A DNA stretch of 13,791 nucleotides from Candidatus Bathyarchaeota archaeon (GTDB lineage: Archaea; Thermoproteota; Bathyarchaeia; Bathyarchaeales; WAQA01). Under the pieces are notes generated by a model. That model was given only the letters and a program-made list of their open reading frames with translations, was not told the DNA's origin and ran no database searches. Shown piece after piece: positions 1-6,764 of the stretch. Numbering within the stretch: position 1 is the stretch's first letter; every line of letters begins with the position of its first letter. A program made the translations under genes and the position numbers. The stretch lies in NCBI GenBank assembly GCA_015520475.1, contig WAQA01000122.1, positions 1 through 13,791 on the forward strand. Reading direction: 5' to 3'.

Positions 1-127
1 ATATTAATCCACCCCTAAACCCCACCCTAACACCATAGGTCACAGCTGCAAAGAGTAGGGGGCCGGGAGCAAGCACACCAGAAAGAGACACAAGAACTAT
101 TAGAGTAGCTAGACTCCATAAATCCAT
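1..127 (-). CDS. LysE-family exporter, N-terminal fragment (C-terminus off left edge)
   Basis: The reverse strand is open from an ATG at 127 to the window edge and gives 42 residues. They read as a first membrane helix followed by LSGVLAPGPLLFA and a Gly/Arg-rich loop (YGVRVGFRGGL). The S-G-x-x-(A/S)-P-G-P signature about 20 residues from the start, followed by a basic loop, is the hallmark of the LysE/RhtB translocator superfamily, which exports amino acids or related small metabolites across the cytoplasmic membrane. The frame is open further upstream to about 250, but the ATG at 127 gives the usual short N-terminus before helix 1 and sits about 25 nt from an AT-rich box. Alternative starts are the TTG three codons earlier or a GTG further up. 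The substrate cannot be told from this fragment. Confidence 0.72.
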   Translation of the reverse strand, partial: MDLWSLATLIVLVSLSGVLAPGPLLFAAVTYGVRVGFRGGLI

Positions 128-148
128 AATGGACAAGAGCGTAGACTC

Positions 149-156
149 TAATTTTA
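149..156 (-). promoter_or_regulatory. Putative box A promoter of the LysE-family gene
   Basis: On the minus strand an AT-only octamer (TAAAATTA) is centred about 26 nt upstream of the ATG at 127. That is the archaeal TATA-to-start-site distance, so the transcript would begin at or next to the start codon (leaderless). No Shine-Dalgarno sequence precedes the ATG, which fits. The rest of the 128-332 spacer shows nothing else convincing. Confidence 0.4.
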
Positions 157-332
157 GTCTTTCCCTCACATCCAGAATCAGCAGAAAGGAGATACTAAGA
201 ATAAAACTGTAGGAGAGACTCCAGCAATTGATCCGAAGCCTTATCGGAGATTATTGAAGAAGTAATTCCGGTTTTAACGAAGTGATCAGGAATGAAGGGA
301 CGTATATATGGTGCCTCAGAATTAAGTATGAT

Positions 333-1532
333 TCAGGCTCCAGCTCTACCACAGACTCTTTCATCCTGTAAGATTTCACATCCATGCCTGTCAAGTTTTA
401 TCTGTCCAACCATAATTGAGTGTACACGCCTCTTGACAGGCGTATATACCCTTATAATATGCCTCGAAGGATCAATGTTACATAAGATTCCTATACCTAT
501 GAATTCCTCATTCTCATCTTGAAGGCCAACAAGCATATTCTCCATCTCCTTCAGTTTTGAGTAGGCCTCCCCAAAAGAGCTCAAATCTTCCGTTTCAGTT
601 CTTCCCATCTTCGCCTTCTCCCTTAACCGTCGGATGAGATCATATTTATCTGGCGGGAGACCTTCTATCCTCATCCAGCCCAGCGGATAGCATTGTATCT
701 TCGCATCTTTAAGGTATTTTCTGTATGAGAGCTCACGAAGAGCTCTCCTCACATCCCTACTCCTCCTCTTCACTGTTCTCGGAGGCTTAACCTGGATTAT
801 CATCCCATCCCGGATTCTGTCGAGTATATGTTTAAGCTCCTCCCCATCCTGTATGGCAACTATAATGTCTGGAGAGAATATGTTAGCCGTCTCAACCCTA
901 TACTCTAATGCCCCTTCACCATTAATCCATCCGTCAGTATTTATTATGAGCATGTTAACGTTCATCTCTAAGCTTTTATCCCTCAGCCTTTTTAAGGCGT
1001 CTAGAGCCTTGTCAGGAGCCCTCGACGGGCTTGTAACACCTACAAACCTCATGCTCTCAGCCTTTAAGCTGAAGAGATCTATTATCGGCTTCGATATTCT
1101 GGCTATACTGACGGTTGTAGGTGGACCTATCTCAGACTGCCCTACATCCCCATCTATAATAGCGACTCTCCGCTCCTCATTAACTGCTATGTTGGCGAGG
1201 TATATGCAGAAACTCGTCTTTCCAGAGTCCACGCCGCCCATAACCATCACAGACACGTACCCCTGCACAGCCAAGATTCTGTCAAAGGCTCTCCGCCAAG
1301 ACTCGGGTATGGCGCTTCCCTCAATCTCAGAGAAGGAAGCGCCTTCACCCAATCTTAAATCAAGTACAGAGTCTTCCTCAGCTTCTACCGGAAGCCTCTT
1401 CCCATTCCTAACTATAACTCTGCAGCCCTCTCTAAGTTTTGATCCTAACGCTGAAGCGGATCCGGAGATCAGGGTTATGGAGGATGGACCATCAACAAGT
1501 AGAGTTCTATTCCTCTTTAGATTAACCCTCAT
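333..1532 (-). CDS. Clp1/Grc3-type polyribonucleotide 5'-hydroxyl kinase
   Basis: The product is a 399-residue P-loop kinase of the archaeal Clp1/Grc3 family (COG1341), which phosphorylates 5'-OH ends of RNA, and in studied archaea also DNA, using ATP or GTP. Residues 1-75 form the family's small N-terminal beta domain. The Walker A motif GGVDSGKTS is at 99-107. The Clp1-specific box IDGDVGQSEIGPP is at 126-138 and the NTDGW box at 198-202. A C-terminal beta-rich domain follows, with the late phrase GIGILCNID typical of the family. The length matches archaeal homologues. The ATG at 1532 follows the stop of the upstream gene by 12 nt, so the two are probably one transcript; no strong ribosome site is seen. 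The likely role is 5'-end healing in tRNA or rRNA processing or repair. Family assignment is sure; the in vivo substrate is inferred. Confidence 0.9.
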   Translation of the reverse strand: MRVNLKRNRTLLVDGPSSITLISGSASALGSKLREGCRVIVRNGKRLPVEAEEDSVLDLRLGEGASFSEIEGSAIPESWRRAFDRILAVQGYVSVMVMGGVDSGKTSFCIYLANIAVNEERRVAIIDGDVGQSEIGPPTTVSIARISKPIIDLFSLKAESMRFVGVTSPSRAPDKALDALKRLRDKSLEMNVNMLIINTDGWINGEGALEYRVETANIFSPDIIVAIQDGEELKHILDRIRDGMIIQVKPPRTVKRRSRDVRRALRELSYRKYLKDAKIQCYPLGWMRIEGLPPDKYDLIRRLREKAKMGRTETEDLSSFGEAYSKLKEMENMLVGLQDENEEFIGIGILCNIDPSRHIIRVYTPVKRRVHSIMVGQIKLDRHGCEILQDERVCGRAGA

Positions 1533-1544
1533 AGAGGGACACTT

Positions 1545-2156
1545 CTAACCTCTTCTTATCCTCATACGGGATATCTTAATGGCTGAGTCAGCATCACTTA
1601 GCTTCTTACTTCGGTTCTCCCCTTTAATATGACTTGTCCCCTCCTCATTCACTATTTCTATATCGACATCTTCAGGTAGGACCCTCTTAAGCCTCTCAAC
1701 TATCCTCTCAGCCAATTCAGGTACGCCTCCGCCAATCTTTATACTCTTAGAGGAGGCAGGATACTCATTCAATGTTAGAAGTATCATGTCGATTACAGAT
1801 TCCATACTGGATGTCTCCTCAGCCCTCAGCACATTTCCATCTCCAAGAACGGCTACTCCAAAGGTCTTACCTGGATCAACGCCGATCGTCAACTCCTCAT
1901 ATGTATCCTTTCCAGATAGTATTCGAACAGCCTCATCTATAACCTGTCTTGGATCCTCATCTTCACTGTAGACTAGAATGTTAGGATGCGTTATCTTATC
2001 CTTCTCTTTCTCGGTTGTAACGACAACCTTAACGGTTACAGGTATCTTCTCTCCAGGTATAATGCTTAGGAAGAGTATATCTCTACTCTTAAGTTCCTTT
2101 ACGAGTTTATAATAGGCTCTCCCCGAAACAGTTGCAACTGCAATCTTAGCTCTCAT
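1545..2156 (-). CDS. Uncharacterised RNase H-fold (YqgF/RuvX-like) protein
   Basis: This is a 203-residue archaeal protein with no firm name. The first 75 residues look like a small alpha/beta domain with alternating hydrophobic strands. The second half resembles the RuvC/YqgF RNase H fold. It has IGVDPGKTFGVAVLGDG at 91-107 (strand 1 with a candidate metal-binding Asp94, then a hairpin), IKIGGGVPE at 139-147 (like the YqgF 'vvGlP' strand), IVNEEGTS at 168-175 (like the YqgF 'DERLST' box, Glu171/172) and SDADSAIKIS at 187-196 (like the terminal Asp helix, Asp188/190). A nuclease or resolvase role is therefore possible but unproven. It heads a probable operon with the RNA 5'-kinase and is divergent from RadB. 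The start ATG is preceded by GTGAT three bases upstream. Confidence 0.6.
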   Translation of the reverse strand: MRAKIAVATVSGRAYYKLVKELKSRDILFLSIIPGEKIPVTVKVVVTTEKEKDKITHPNILVYSEDEDPRQVIDEAVRILSGKDTYEELTIGVDPGKTFGVAVLGDGNVLRAEETSSMESVIDMILLTLNEYPASSKSIKIGGGVPELAERIVERLKRVLPEDVDIEIVNEEGTSHIKGENRSKKLSDADSAIKISRMRIRRG

Positions 2157-2180
2157 ACCATCACTTGATTGAGCGATAGA

Positions 2181-2187
2181 CTATAAA
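2181..2187 (-). promoter_or_regulatory. Putative box A for the RNase H-fold/RNA kinase operon
   Basis: The minus strand reads TTTATAG here, centred about 28 nt before the ATG at 2156, giving a very short or absent leader. A second AT-rich candidate (AAATATAA, about 2201-2208) would give a leader of roughly 20 nt that includes the GTGAT ribosome site. The sequence does not decide between them. Confidence 0.4.
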
Positions 2188-2298
2188 TCAACTTTCAGAC
2201 TTATATTTCTAAGAATTATAAGGATTCTATTTAATTTTTCTAGTGTGCTCGGCATCTGTAAGACTGTTTAGGAAGATGAAAAAGAGATTAAAACTTAA

Positions 2299-2306
2299 AT
2301 TTTTAT
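2299..2306 (+). promoter_or_regulatory. Putative box A for radB (leaderless)
   Basis: An AT-rich octamer within CTTAAATTTTTATG is centred about 28 nt upstream of the TTG start of radB at 2331. There is an in-frame TGA three codons upstream and no good Shine-Dalgarno site, so a leaderless transcript starting at the TTG is the simplest reading. Confidence 0.4.
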
Positions 2307-2330
2307 GCAGCCTCTATTATATGAAGGCTT

Positions 2331-3023
2331 TTGAATCGCTACATACCAACCGGCTCATCAAGGTTCGACGGGATACTTGGAGGAGGCCTCCAGCCTGGCA
2401 GGATAACCCTGATATATGGGGCTGCAGGTACAGGTAAGACCACCTTTGCAATTCAGTCCTCACTGAACACTGCTAGGCTGGGACTGAAGACTCTCTTCAT
2501 CGACTCAGACAACACATTCAGGCCTGAGAGGCTTATGCAGATGGCCTCCGATAAAATCGGATCCATCTCCGAGAATATTATTCTGTTCCAACCGTCAAAC
2601 TTTGATGAGCAGGGCTTGATAATTGATCATCTTGAAGATTACCTGACTAGATCCTTTGGTCTAATAGTTGTTGACACTATCACATCATTATATAGGGATG
2701 AGATAGGCGATGCTAACAGGACATTCGCTATGAACCGTGAATTGAATAGGCAGGTTGCAAGATTAGCTGAGATATCAAGGGTTCATCGTATACCCATACT
2801 GATTACAAGCCAAGTTAGAAGCGTCATTTCAGAGGAAGAGGATATCGTTCCTGTAGCAACCAGAATCTTAAGGTTCTGGTCTGATAATATACTCCGCCTT
2901 AAACCTTCACCGTGGAGAGGTGTAGTATCAGCAGCCTTCGAGAAGAGCAGAGGAGAAGCTATAGAATGGAATCTGAAGATTAGTAGAGAAGGTATACATG
3001 ATTATGAAGAGGGAAACAGTTAG
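2331..3023 (+). CDS. radB: DNA repair and recombination protein RadB
   Basis: This is a 230-residue RecA/Rad51-fold ATPase consisting only of the core domain, the size typical of RadB (about 210-240 residues) and far shorter than RadA. The N-terminus gives PTGSSRFDGILGGGLQPG (6-23), the family's opening. Walker A GAAGTGKTT is at 30-38, and the hydrophobic Walker B strand LIVVDTIT at 111-118 is followed by SLYRDE. The loop-2 strand ITSQVR is at 158-163. The helix-hairpin-helix DNA-binding domain of RadA is absent. RadB is a recombination mediator or regulator that binds DNA, hydrolyses ATP weakly and works with RadA and Holliday-junction enzymes. The start is TTG: the frame is closed by a TGA just upstream, and this start leaves the usual short tail before the PTG motif. 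The next gene, 45 nt downstream, is co-oriented. Confidence 0.9.
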   Translation: MNRYIPTGSSRFDGILGGGLQPGRITLIYGAAGTGKTTFAIQSSLNTARLGLKTLFIDSDNTFRPERLMQMASDKIGSISENIILFQPSNFDEQGLIIDHLEDYLTRSFGLIVVDTITSLYRDEIGDANRTFAMNRELNRQVARLAEISRVHRIPILITSQVRSVISEEEDIVPVATRILRFWSDNILRLKPSPWRGVVSAAFEKSRGEAIEWNLKISREGIHDYEEGNS

Positions 3024-3068
3024 GCTTATCTTCATATTCATCTATTAAAGAATCTGTGTTGATCGCAG

Positions 3069-3581
3069 ATGTCAATCGTTAAAGAAGTATTCGATGCCTT
3101 ATATTATATCTTCCCAGCGTACTGTGCCAATGCAGCGCCTGTAATATTCGGTGGGGGAACCCCATTAGATCTGGGGAGGAGATTCATCGACGGCAAGCCC
3201 ATTCTAGGTCCGAACAAGACTGTAAGAGGCTTCATATCCGGAATAATCATCGGAACAATTGTGGGATATGCTCAGGAGAGGCTTGCACCCAATATTGGAT
3301 TGGCCAGGGGAAGCGTTGCCCTCGGCTTCATCCTCTCCCTAGGAGCGTTAATAGGGGATCTTATCGGCTCATTCATAAAGAGAAGGCTTGATCTCGAGCC
3401 CGGAGCAAAGTTTCCAATATCGGACCAGATAGACTTCGTATTATTCGCTCTCCTCTTCTCGTTTATGGTGAAGCCGCCAACCCTAATCGACGCCATAATA
3501 ATAATTCTTCTAACTCCACCTATACATCTCTCAACAAATATTATAGCGTACCTGCTGAACATGAAGAAGAAGCCTTGGTGA
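3069..3581 (+). CDS. carS: CDP-archaeol synthase (CarS)
   Basis: The enzyme activates 2,3-di-O-geranylgeranylglyceryl phosphate with CTP to CDP-archaeol, the branch point for archaeal polar head groups, in the cytoplasmic membrane. The 170-residue protein shows the family's signatures in order: YIFPAYCANAAPVIFGGGTP (13-32), the GRRFIDGKPILGPNKTVRGF stretch near 36-55, LGALIGDLIGSFIKRRL near 91-107, and the SDQIDFVLFALL strand near 118-129. Hydrophobic helices lie between these, about five in all. The length equals that of characterised archaeal CarS. The ATG at 3069 follows radB by 45 nt; TATTAAA about 24 nt upstream could be its own box A, or it may be read through from radB. No strong ribosome site is visible. 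This gene is strong evidence for an archaeal source. Confidence 0.95.
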   Translation: MSIVKEVFDALYYIFPAYCANAAPVIFGGGTPLDLGRRFIDGKPILGPNKTVRGFISGIIIGTIVGYAQERLAPNIGLARGSVALGFILSLGALIGDLIGSFIKRRLDLEPGAKFPISDQIDFVLFALLFSFMVKPPTLIDAIIIILLTPPIHLSTNIIAYLLNMKKKPW

Positions 3582-3602
3582 AAACTTATCAGTAACAGGG
3601 AG

Positions 3603-3607
3603 AAAAA
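3603..3607 (-). terminator. Possible T-rich terminator of the hydrolase operon
   Basis: On the minus strand, about 50 nt after the stop of the glycoside hydrolase gene, the sequence reads CGTTTTTCTCCC. Archaeal intrinsic termination needs little more than an oligo-T run; five T's is weak. The 74-nt convergent spacer (3582-3655) holds no comparable T-run on the plus strand for the radB-carS transcript. Confidence 0.3.
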
Positions 3608-3655
3608 CGAACTCCACATAAGGATATAGATAGGTTTATGATTTGGATGCCCTCT

Positions 3656-6600
3656 TCACCTTCTCCTCCGGATGATTATCTCAGCTCCTCTTAACAGTCC
3701 ATAGGGAACGAAGACATATGAATCGGTCCAGTCCTCCTCATCCGTGAATGAGCTTGGACCAACCCACGTATCCTCCGACCTATTATGAAGCGGGCCGAAC
3801 GTATTTCTTAGAGTACTTACAACATCAATCCACACTTCGTTTTCTCCTTCCCGGATGAACCTGGTTATATTTGCCTCTAGAGGATGCCAACATATAGGTA
3901 TCGGCCCTTCACCATTCACATACACTAGGAAGAGACTTCCTTTAGCCTCAGGTATTCTCAGGAAGACTTCACCGTCCACCCTTCCAATCTTTACCTTAGT
4001 CTTATATCTAATCACTCCAGCGTAGAAGGGGTATCCCTGTTCAGTCCAGCTTCCATCCATTAATATTTCAGGCTCTTCTGAGAGAGCATACTCCGTTTCA
4101 GATATCTTCTTAACTCCGAAGTCTCCTATCAAGTACATGTCTTCTATTGGAACATCAATATTAAATTGGCATTCCAGCTCAATTATGTTTTCACCAACCC
4201 TTACATGATCCGTTATGTCTATCTTGCTGAATTGTTTATCCCAATGCCATTCCCCTGTACTGGTTGGCACCTCAACCCCATTAACATATAACCTCCACAT
4301 CTCCGCCTTCTCAATCACCAAGCAGACCCTTCCAGCCTTGACTTCTGAAGTGAAGGTTCCAAGTAGACGAAGTTTAAATCTCCTTTTAGGCTTAACATTC
4401 TTCTCTATTAGGACCCATGGTTGTATACCGATGTACCTGTCTAAGCCAGCCAGTTTCCAGACATCTTCACGGATCTTCCATATGGGCATCTCATCGCTCC
4501 ACTCACCATCATCGATCGCATATCTGCATCGATCAATCGTCATAGAGTTTGGGTGAAGCCTCTCAAAGATCCATCTCCCCGGAAGCCTAATCTTCTCCTC
4601 ATAAAATTTAGGCTTCAGCTCTTCAATTCTCCCTTCAACCGGGGGAGGCTTAGAAGTATCGAGCACATACGCATGGCTTCCAGCAGGATGGAAGACCGCG
4701 TAGATAACGGTTCTGCCCTCACTCAATACAGAGTTAACTTTTGAGACAGATCCATCTAGAAGGTTCCATTCTGTAACTTCACCTCTCTCAAGGAATCTGA
4801 TGAAGACTCTATACGTTTTATTCCTGCTCTTGTTTGAGAGGAAGTATATGTGTCTTTCACCCTCTACTCTATGATGGACGTATATGTCGCTGACTTCTTC
4901 TCCATCCTCATCAACCACACTGACAGGTCTCTCTATGATTTTAGATATGGCCTCATCCAGTTCCTCTTTATCCTCAGATATATGGGTTGAGTTTGGATTT
5001 GATATTATACGTTTCCATCTCTCAGATGATTCTTCCCCGTCTATCAGCCTTGGAGTCTCACCGATAAATATGACTCTTCCACCTGAGGATAGGAACCGCT
5101 CTAAGAGAGAAACTGTTCTCCCAGACCAGTTTAATGATGGAGGAACAATTATCAGTCTATACGTGCTTACATTAACCTTTAATTCTCCTTTAGAGTTAAC
5201 TGTACCGTGTCGTTCAAGGATCATTTCATCGCCTAGATCGAAGCTCCAATGGAGCTCCAATAGATGGTTGAGAGTTCTATCTAGAGAATCATTGTATCTC
5301 CACATCTGTAAACTGTGATTCTCATGTTGTTTAGGCCTGTAAGTTGCCCAGACGCTACTTATCGGATGGAGCAGGAGTATGTCCGCGCAGTATCTTCCTT
5401 GGGAGAGCAAATATCCAGCCCTAGAGAAGTAATCATTTATTAATTTATAGTATGGCCAGTACGTTTGATGATAGCTTATTGTAGGCGGATAATCTCTCTT
5501 TCCATCACCCTTCTGAGTATATAATGATAAGTGTGGACATAGGAATGTTATTCCCAAGGCAAAGTGGAAGTCAGCTATCCATTTTTGATCCTCAAATGTC
5601 ATACTATGACCACTACATCCGAAGATCTCGCAGAGTATTCTCTTCCGGTTGAATTGATGAGCCACACTTGAGCATTGCTTTAACGTTAAGGGATCATTTA
5701 TGTTCCGGCCTAGATGATCTATTCCTGGAACATGCATATACTCGTAGTGGGGCATTGCAGCGCCTATATTCATCGTCTGCATGATCAAGTTGTCTTCGCA
5801 TAGATAATGCCCAGTCATCTTTAAACCATACTTATCACATCTCCTACTGTACGGTATGGTCCAAGACTCTATAAACCTCCTCGTAAGAGTCCTCCAGAAG
5901 TCATATCTAACCTTGAAGCAGCCTTCCCCATCAAAGAAGATCAATGGAAGTTTATCGGTAACATCATATCCATTCACCTTCTTGAAGTAGGAGGGCATCT
6001 CCATGGTCCACGGTATGGAAGGTAGATCAGGCCATACGGATCTATGAGAATGATAATTCGGTTCATCAGTGAAGATTCCAGGCATGTACTCTCCGAAGGA
6101 CTCTTGAAAGTATTCAGCGTATCTATCTATTGTGACCTTAAGGAATTCTTCGGTGACCTTTGGATCTAGCAGGTCAACGTAGCTCTCGCCATTGAACCAA
6201 TTACTCTTCCCGGTAACCTCAACTTTGAATGTGAAGAGTTCTCCTTCACCTTCAACATCATCTGAACTCTTCACCCGCCTAGAGGATTTTATTGATCCAT
6301 CCGAGTTGAAGGTTATCTGGAAGACCGCTATGTTCGAGGGGTCTGCTATGGCCTCCTCTAAACCTTCCCTCTTCAACCTCTTCATAACAAGCTTTTTTGA
6401 GCGGTACTCATCTCCTTTGGCCGGAACCATTCCTCCAGCGAAGCCACTCGGCCACTTATCCTCATCATAGAGCCATGATTCAACATCAACCCTTCTCCCC
6501 TCCTCTAAGCATGCACCTATACATTCCATCCATTCATCTGAGAGGTATGGCGTGGCAAGGCCAACCCTTGAATGCATGAAGTATCCTCCAAAACCCTTAT

Positions 6601-6715
6601 CAGCGAATTCCCTGACCTGCCACCTCAGTTCCTCAGGGTCTAAACGATTATTCCATGACCAGAATGGGGAGGGCCTATACTCCTTTCCAGGATTAATAAA
6701 TTCTTCCAGTCTCAT
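3656..6715 (-). CDS. GH106-like glycoside hydrolase (alpha-L-rhamnosidase-related)
   Basis: This is a very large (1019-residue) multidomain enzyme. The catalytic TIM-barrel region is marked by FWSWNNRLDPEEL (18-30), GGYFMHSRVGLATPYL (43-58), YDEDKWPSGFAGG (83-95), GIFTDEPNYH (213-222) and LCEIFGCSGH (361-370). The 'WSWN..L.P.EL' and 'YDED.WPSG.AGG' signatures are those of GH106-like proteins, a family that includes alpha-L-rhamnosidases. Glu218 and Glu363 are plausible acid/base residues, but this is inference. A middle alpha/beta domain (about 443-555, with LIIVPPSLNWSG and GGRVIFIGETP) resembles the amidotransferase-like domain of related enzymes. Two beta-sandwich, GH2-type sugar-binding modules follow, each with a YVNG turn (810 and 932). 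There is no signal peptide, so it is probably cytosolic. It is the last gene of a three-gene operon, 49 nt after the aminotransferase, with its own ribosome site. The sugar specificity is unknown. Confidence 0.75.
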   Translation of the reverse strand: MRLEEFINPGKEYRPSPFWSWNNRLDPEELRWQVREFADKGFGGYFMHSRVGLATPYLSDEWMECIGACLEEGRRVDVESWLYDEDKWPSGFAGGMVPAKGDEYRSKKLVMKRLKREGLEEAIADPSNIAVFQITFNSDGSIKSSRRVKSSDDVEGEGELFTFKVEVTGKSNWFNGESYVDLLDPKVTEEFLKVTIDRYAEYFQESFGEYMPGIFTDEPNYHSHRSVWPDLPSIPWTMEMPSYFKKVNGYDVTDKLPLIFFDGEGCFKVRYDFWRTLTRRFIESWTIPYSRRCDKYGLKMTGHYLCEDNLIMQTMNIGAAMPHYEYMHVPGIDHLGRNINDPLTLKQCSSVAHQFNRKRILCEIFGCSGHSMTFEDQKWIADFHFALGITFLCPHLSLYTQKGDGKRDYPPTISYHQTYWPYYKLINDYFSRAGYLLSQGRYCADILLLHPISSVWATYRPKQHENHSLQMWRYNDSLDRTLNHLLELHWSFDLGDEMILERHGTVNSKGELKVNVSTYRLIIVPPSLNWSGRTVSLLERFLSSGGRVIFIGETPRLIDGEESSERWKRIISNPNSTHISEDKEELDEAISKIIERPVSVVDEDGEEVSDIYVHHRVEGERHIYFLSNKSRNKTYRVFIRFLERGEVTEWNLLDGSVSKVNSVLSEGRTVIYAVFHPAGSHAYVLDTSKPPPVEGRIEELKPKFYEEKIRLPGRWIFERLHPNSMTIDRCRYAIDDGEWSDEMPIWKIREDVWKLAGLDRYIGIQPWVLIEKNVKPKRRFKLRLLGTFTSEVKAGRVCLVIEKAEMWRLYVNGVEVPTSTGEWHWDKQFSKIDITDHVRVGENIIELECQFNIDVPIEDMYLIGDFGVKKISETEYALSEEPEILMDGSWTEQGYPFYAGVIRYKTKVKIGRVDGEVFLRIPEAKGSLFLVYVNGEGPIPICWHPLEANITRFIREGENEVWIDVVSTLRNTFGPLHNRSEDTWVGPSSFTDEEDWTDSYVFVPYGLLRGAEIIIRRRR

Positions 6716-6722
6716 ACCTTAT

Positions 6723-6727
6723 TCACC
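6723..6727 (-). promoter_or_regulatory. Ribosome binding site of the glycoside hydrolase
   Basis: The minus strand reads GGTGA followed by seven bases and then the ATG at 6715. It matches the archaeal 16S anti-Shine-Dalgarno core and fixes the start of the hydrolase. There is no in-frame alternative with a comparable site nearby. Confidence 0.6.
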
Positions 6728-6764
6728 GATGTTCCGTTCCAGTATAAGAATGGATCTGCCTTAT

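Noticed and set aside
853..1548. A 231-codon open frame on the plus strand
   Set aside because: It lies wholly antisense to the polynucleotide kinase gene, whose frame carries clear catalytic motifs. The translation is Ser/Pro/Leu-rich with no recognisable domain.
2356..2372. GGTTCGA resembling a tRNA T-loop
   Set aside because: It is within the radB coding sequence (RFDG codons) and has no acceptor stem or anticodon arm around it.
2243..2437. A 64-codon plus-strand frame starting upstream of radB
   Set aside because: It overlaps the start of radB in another frame, is rich in Arg/Lys/Trp in a manner typical of a frame-shifted shadow, and has no family resemblance.
5241..5255. Inverted repeat AGCTCC-AAT-GGAGCT
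   Set aside because: It lies inside the GH106-like coding region and is explained by the Leu-Glu-Leu-His-Trp codons; no regulatory role is supported.
4884..5318. A 144-codon plus-strand frame
   Set aside because: Antisense to the GH106-like gene; Ser/Leu-rich shadow translation without motifs.
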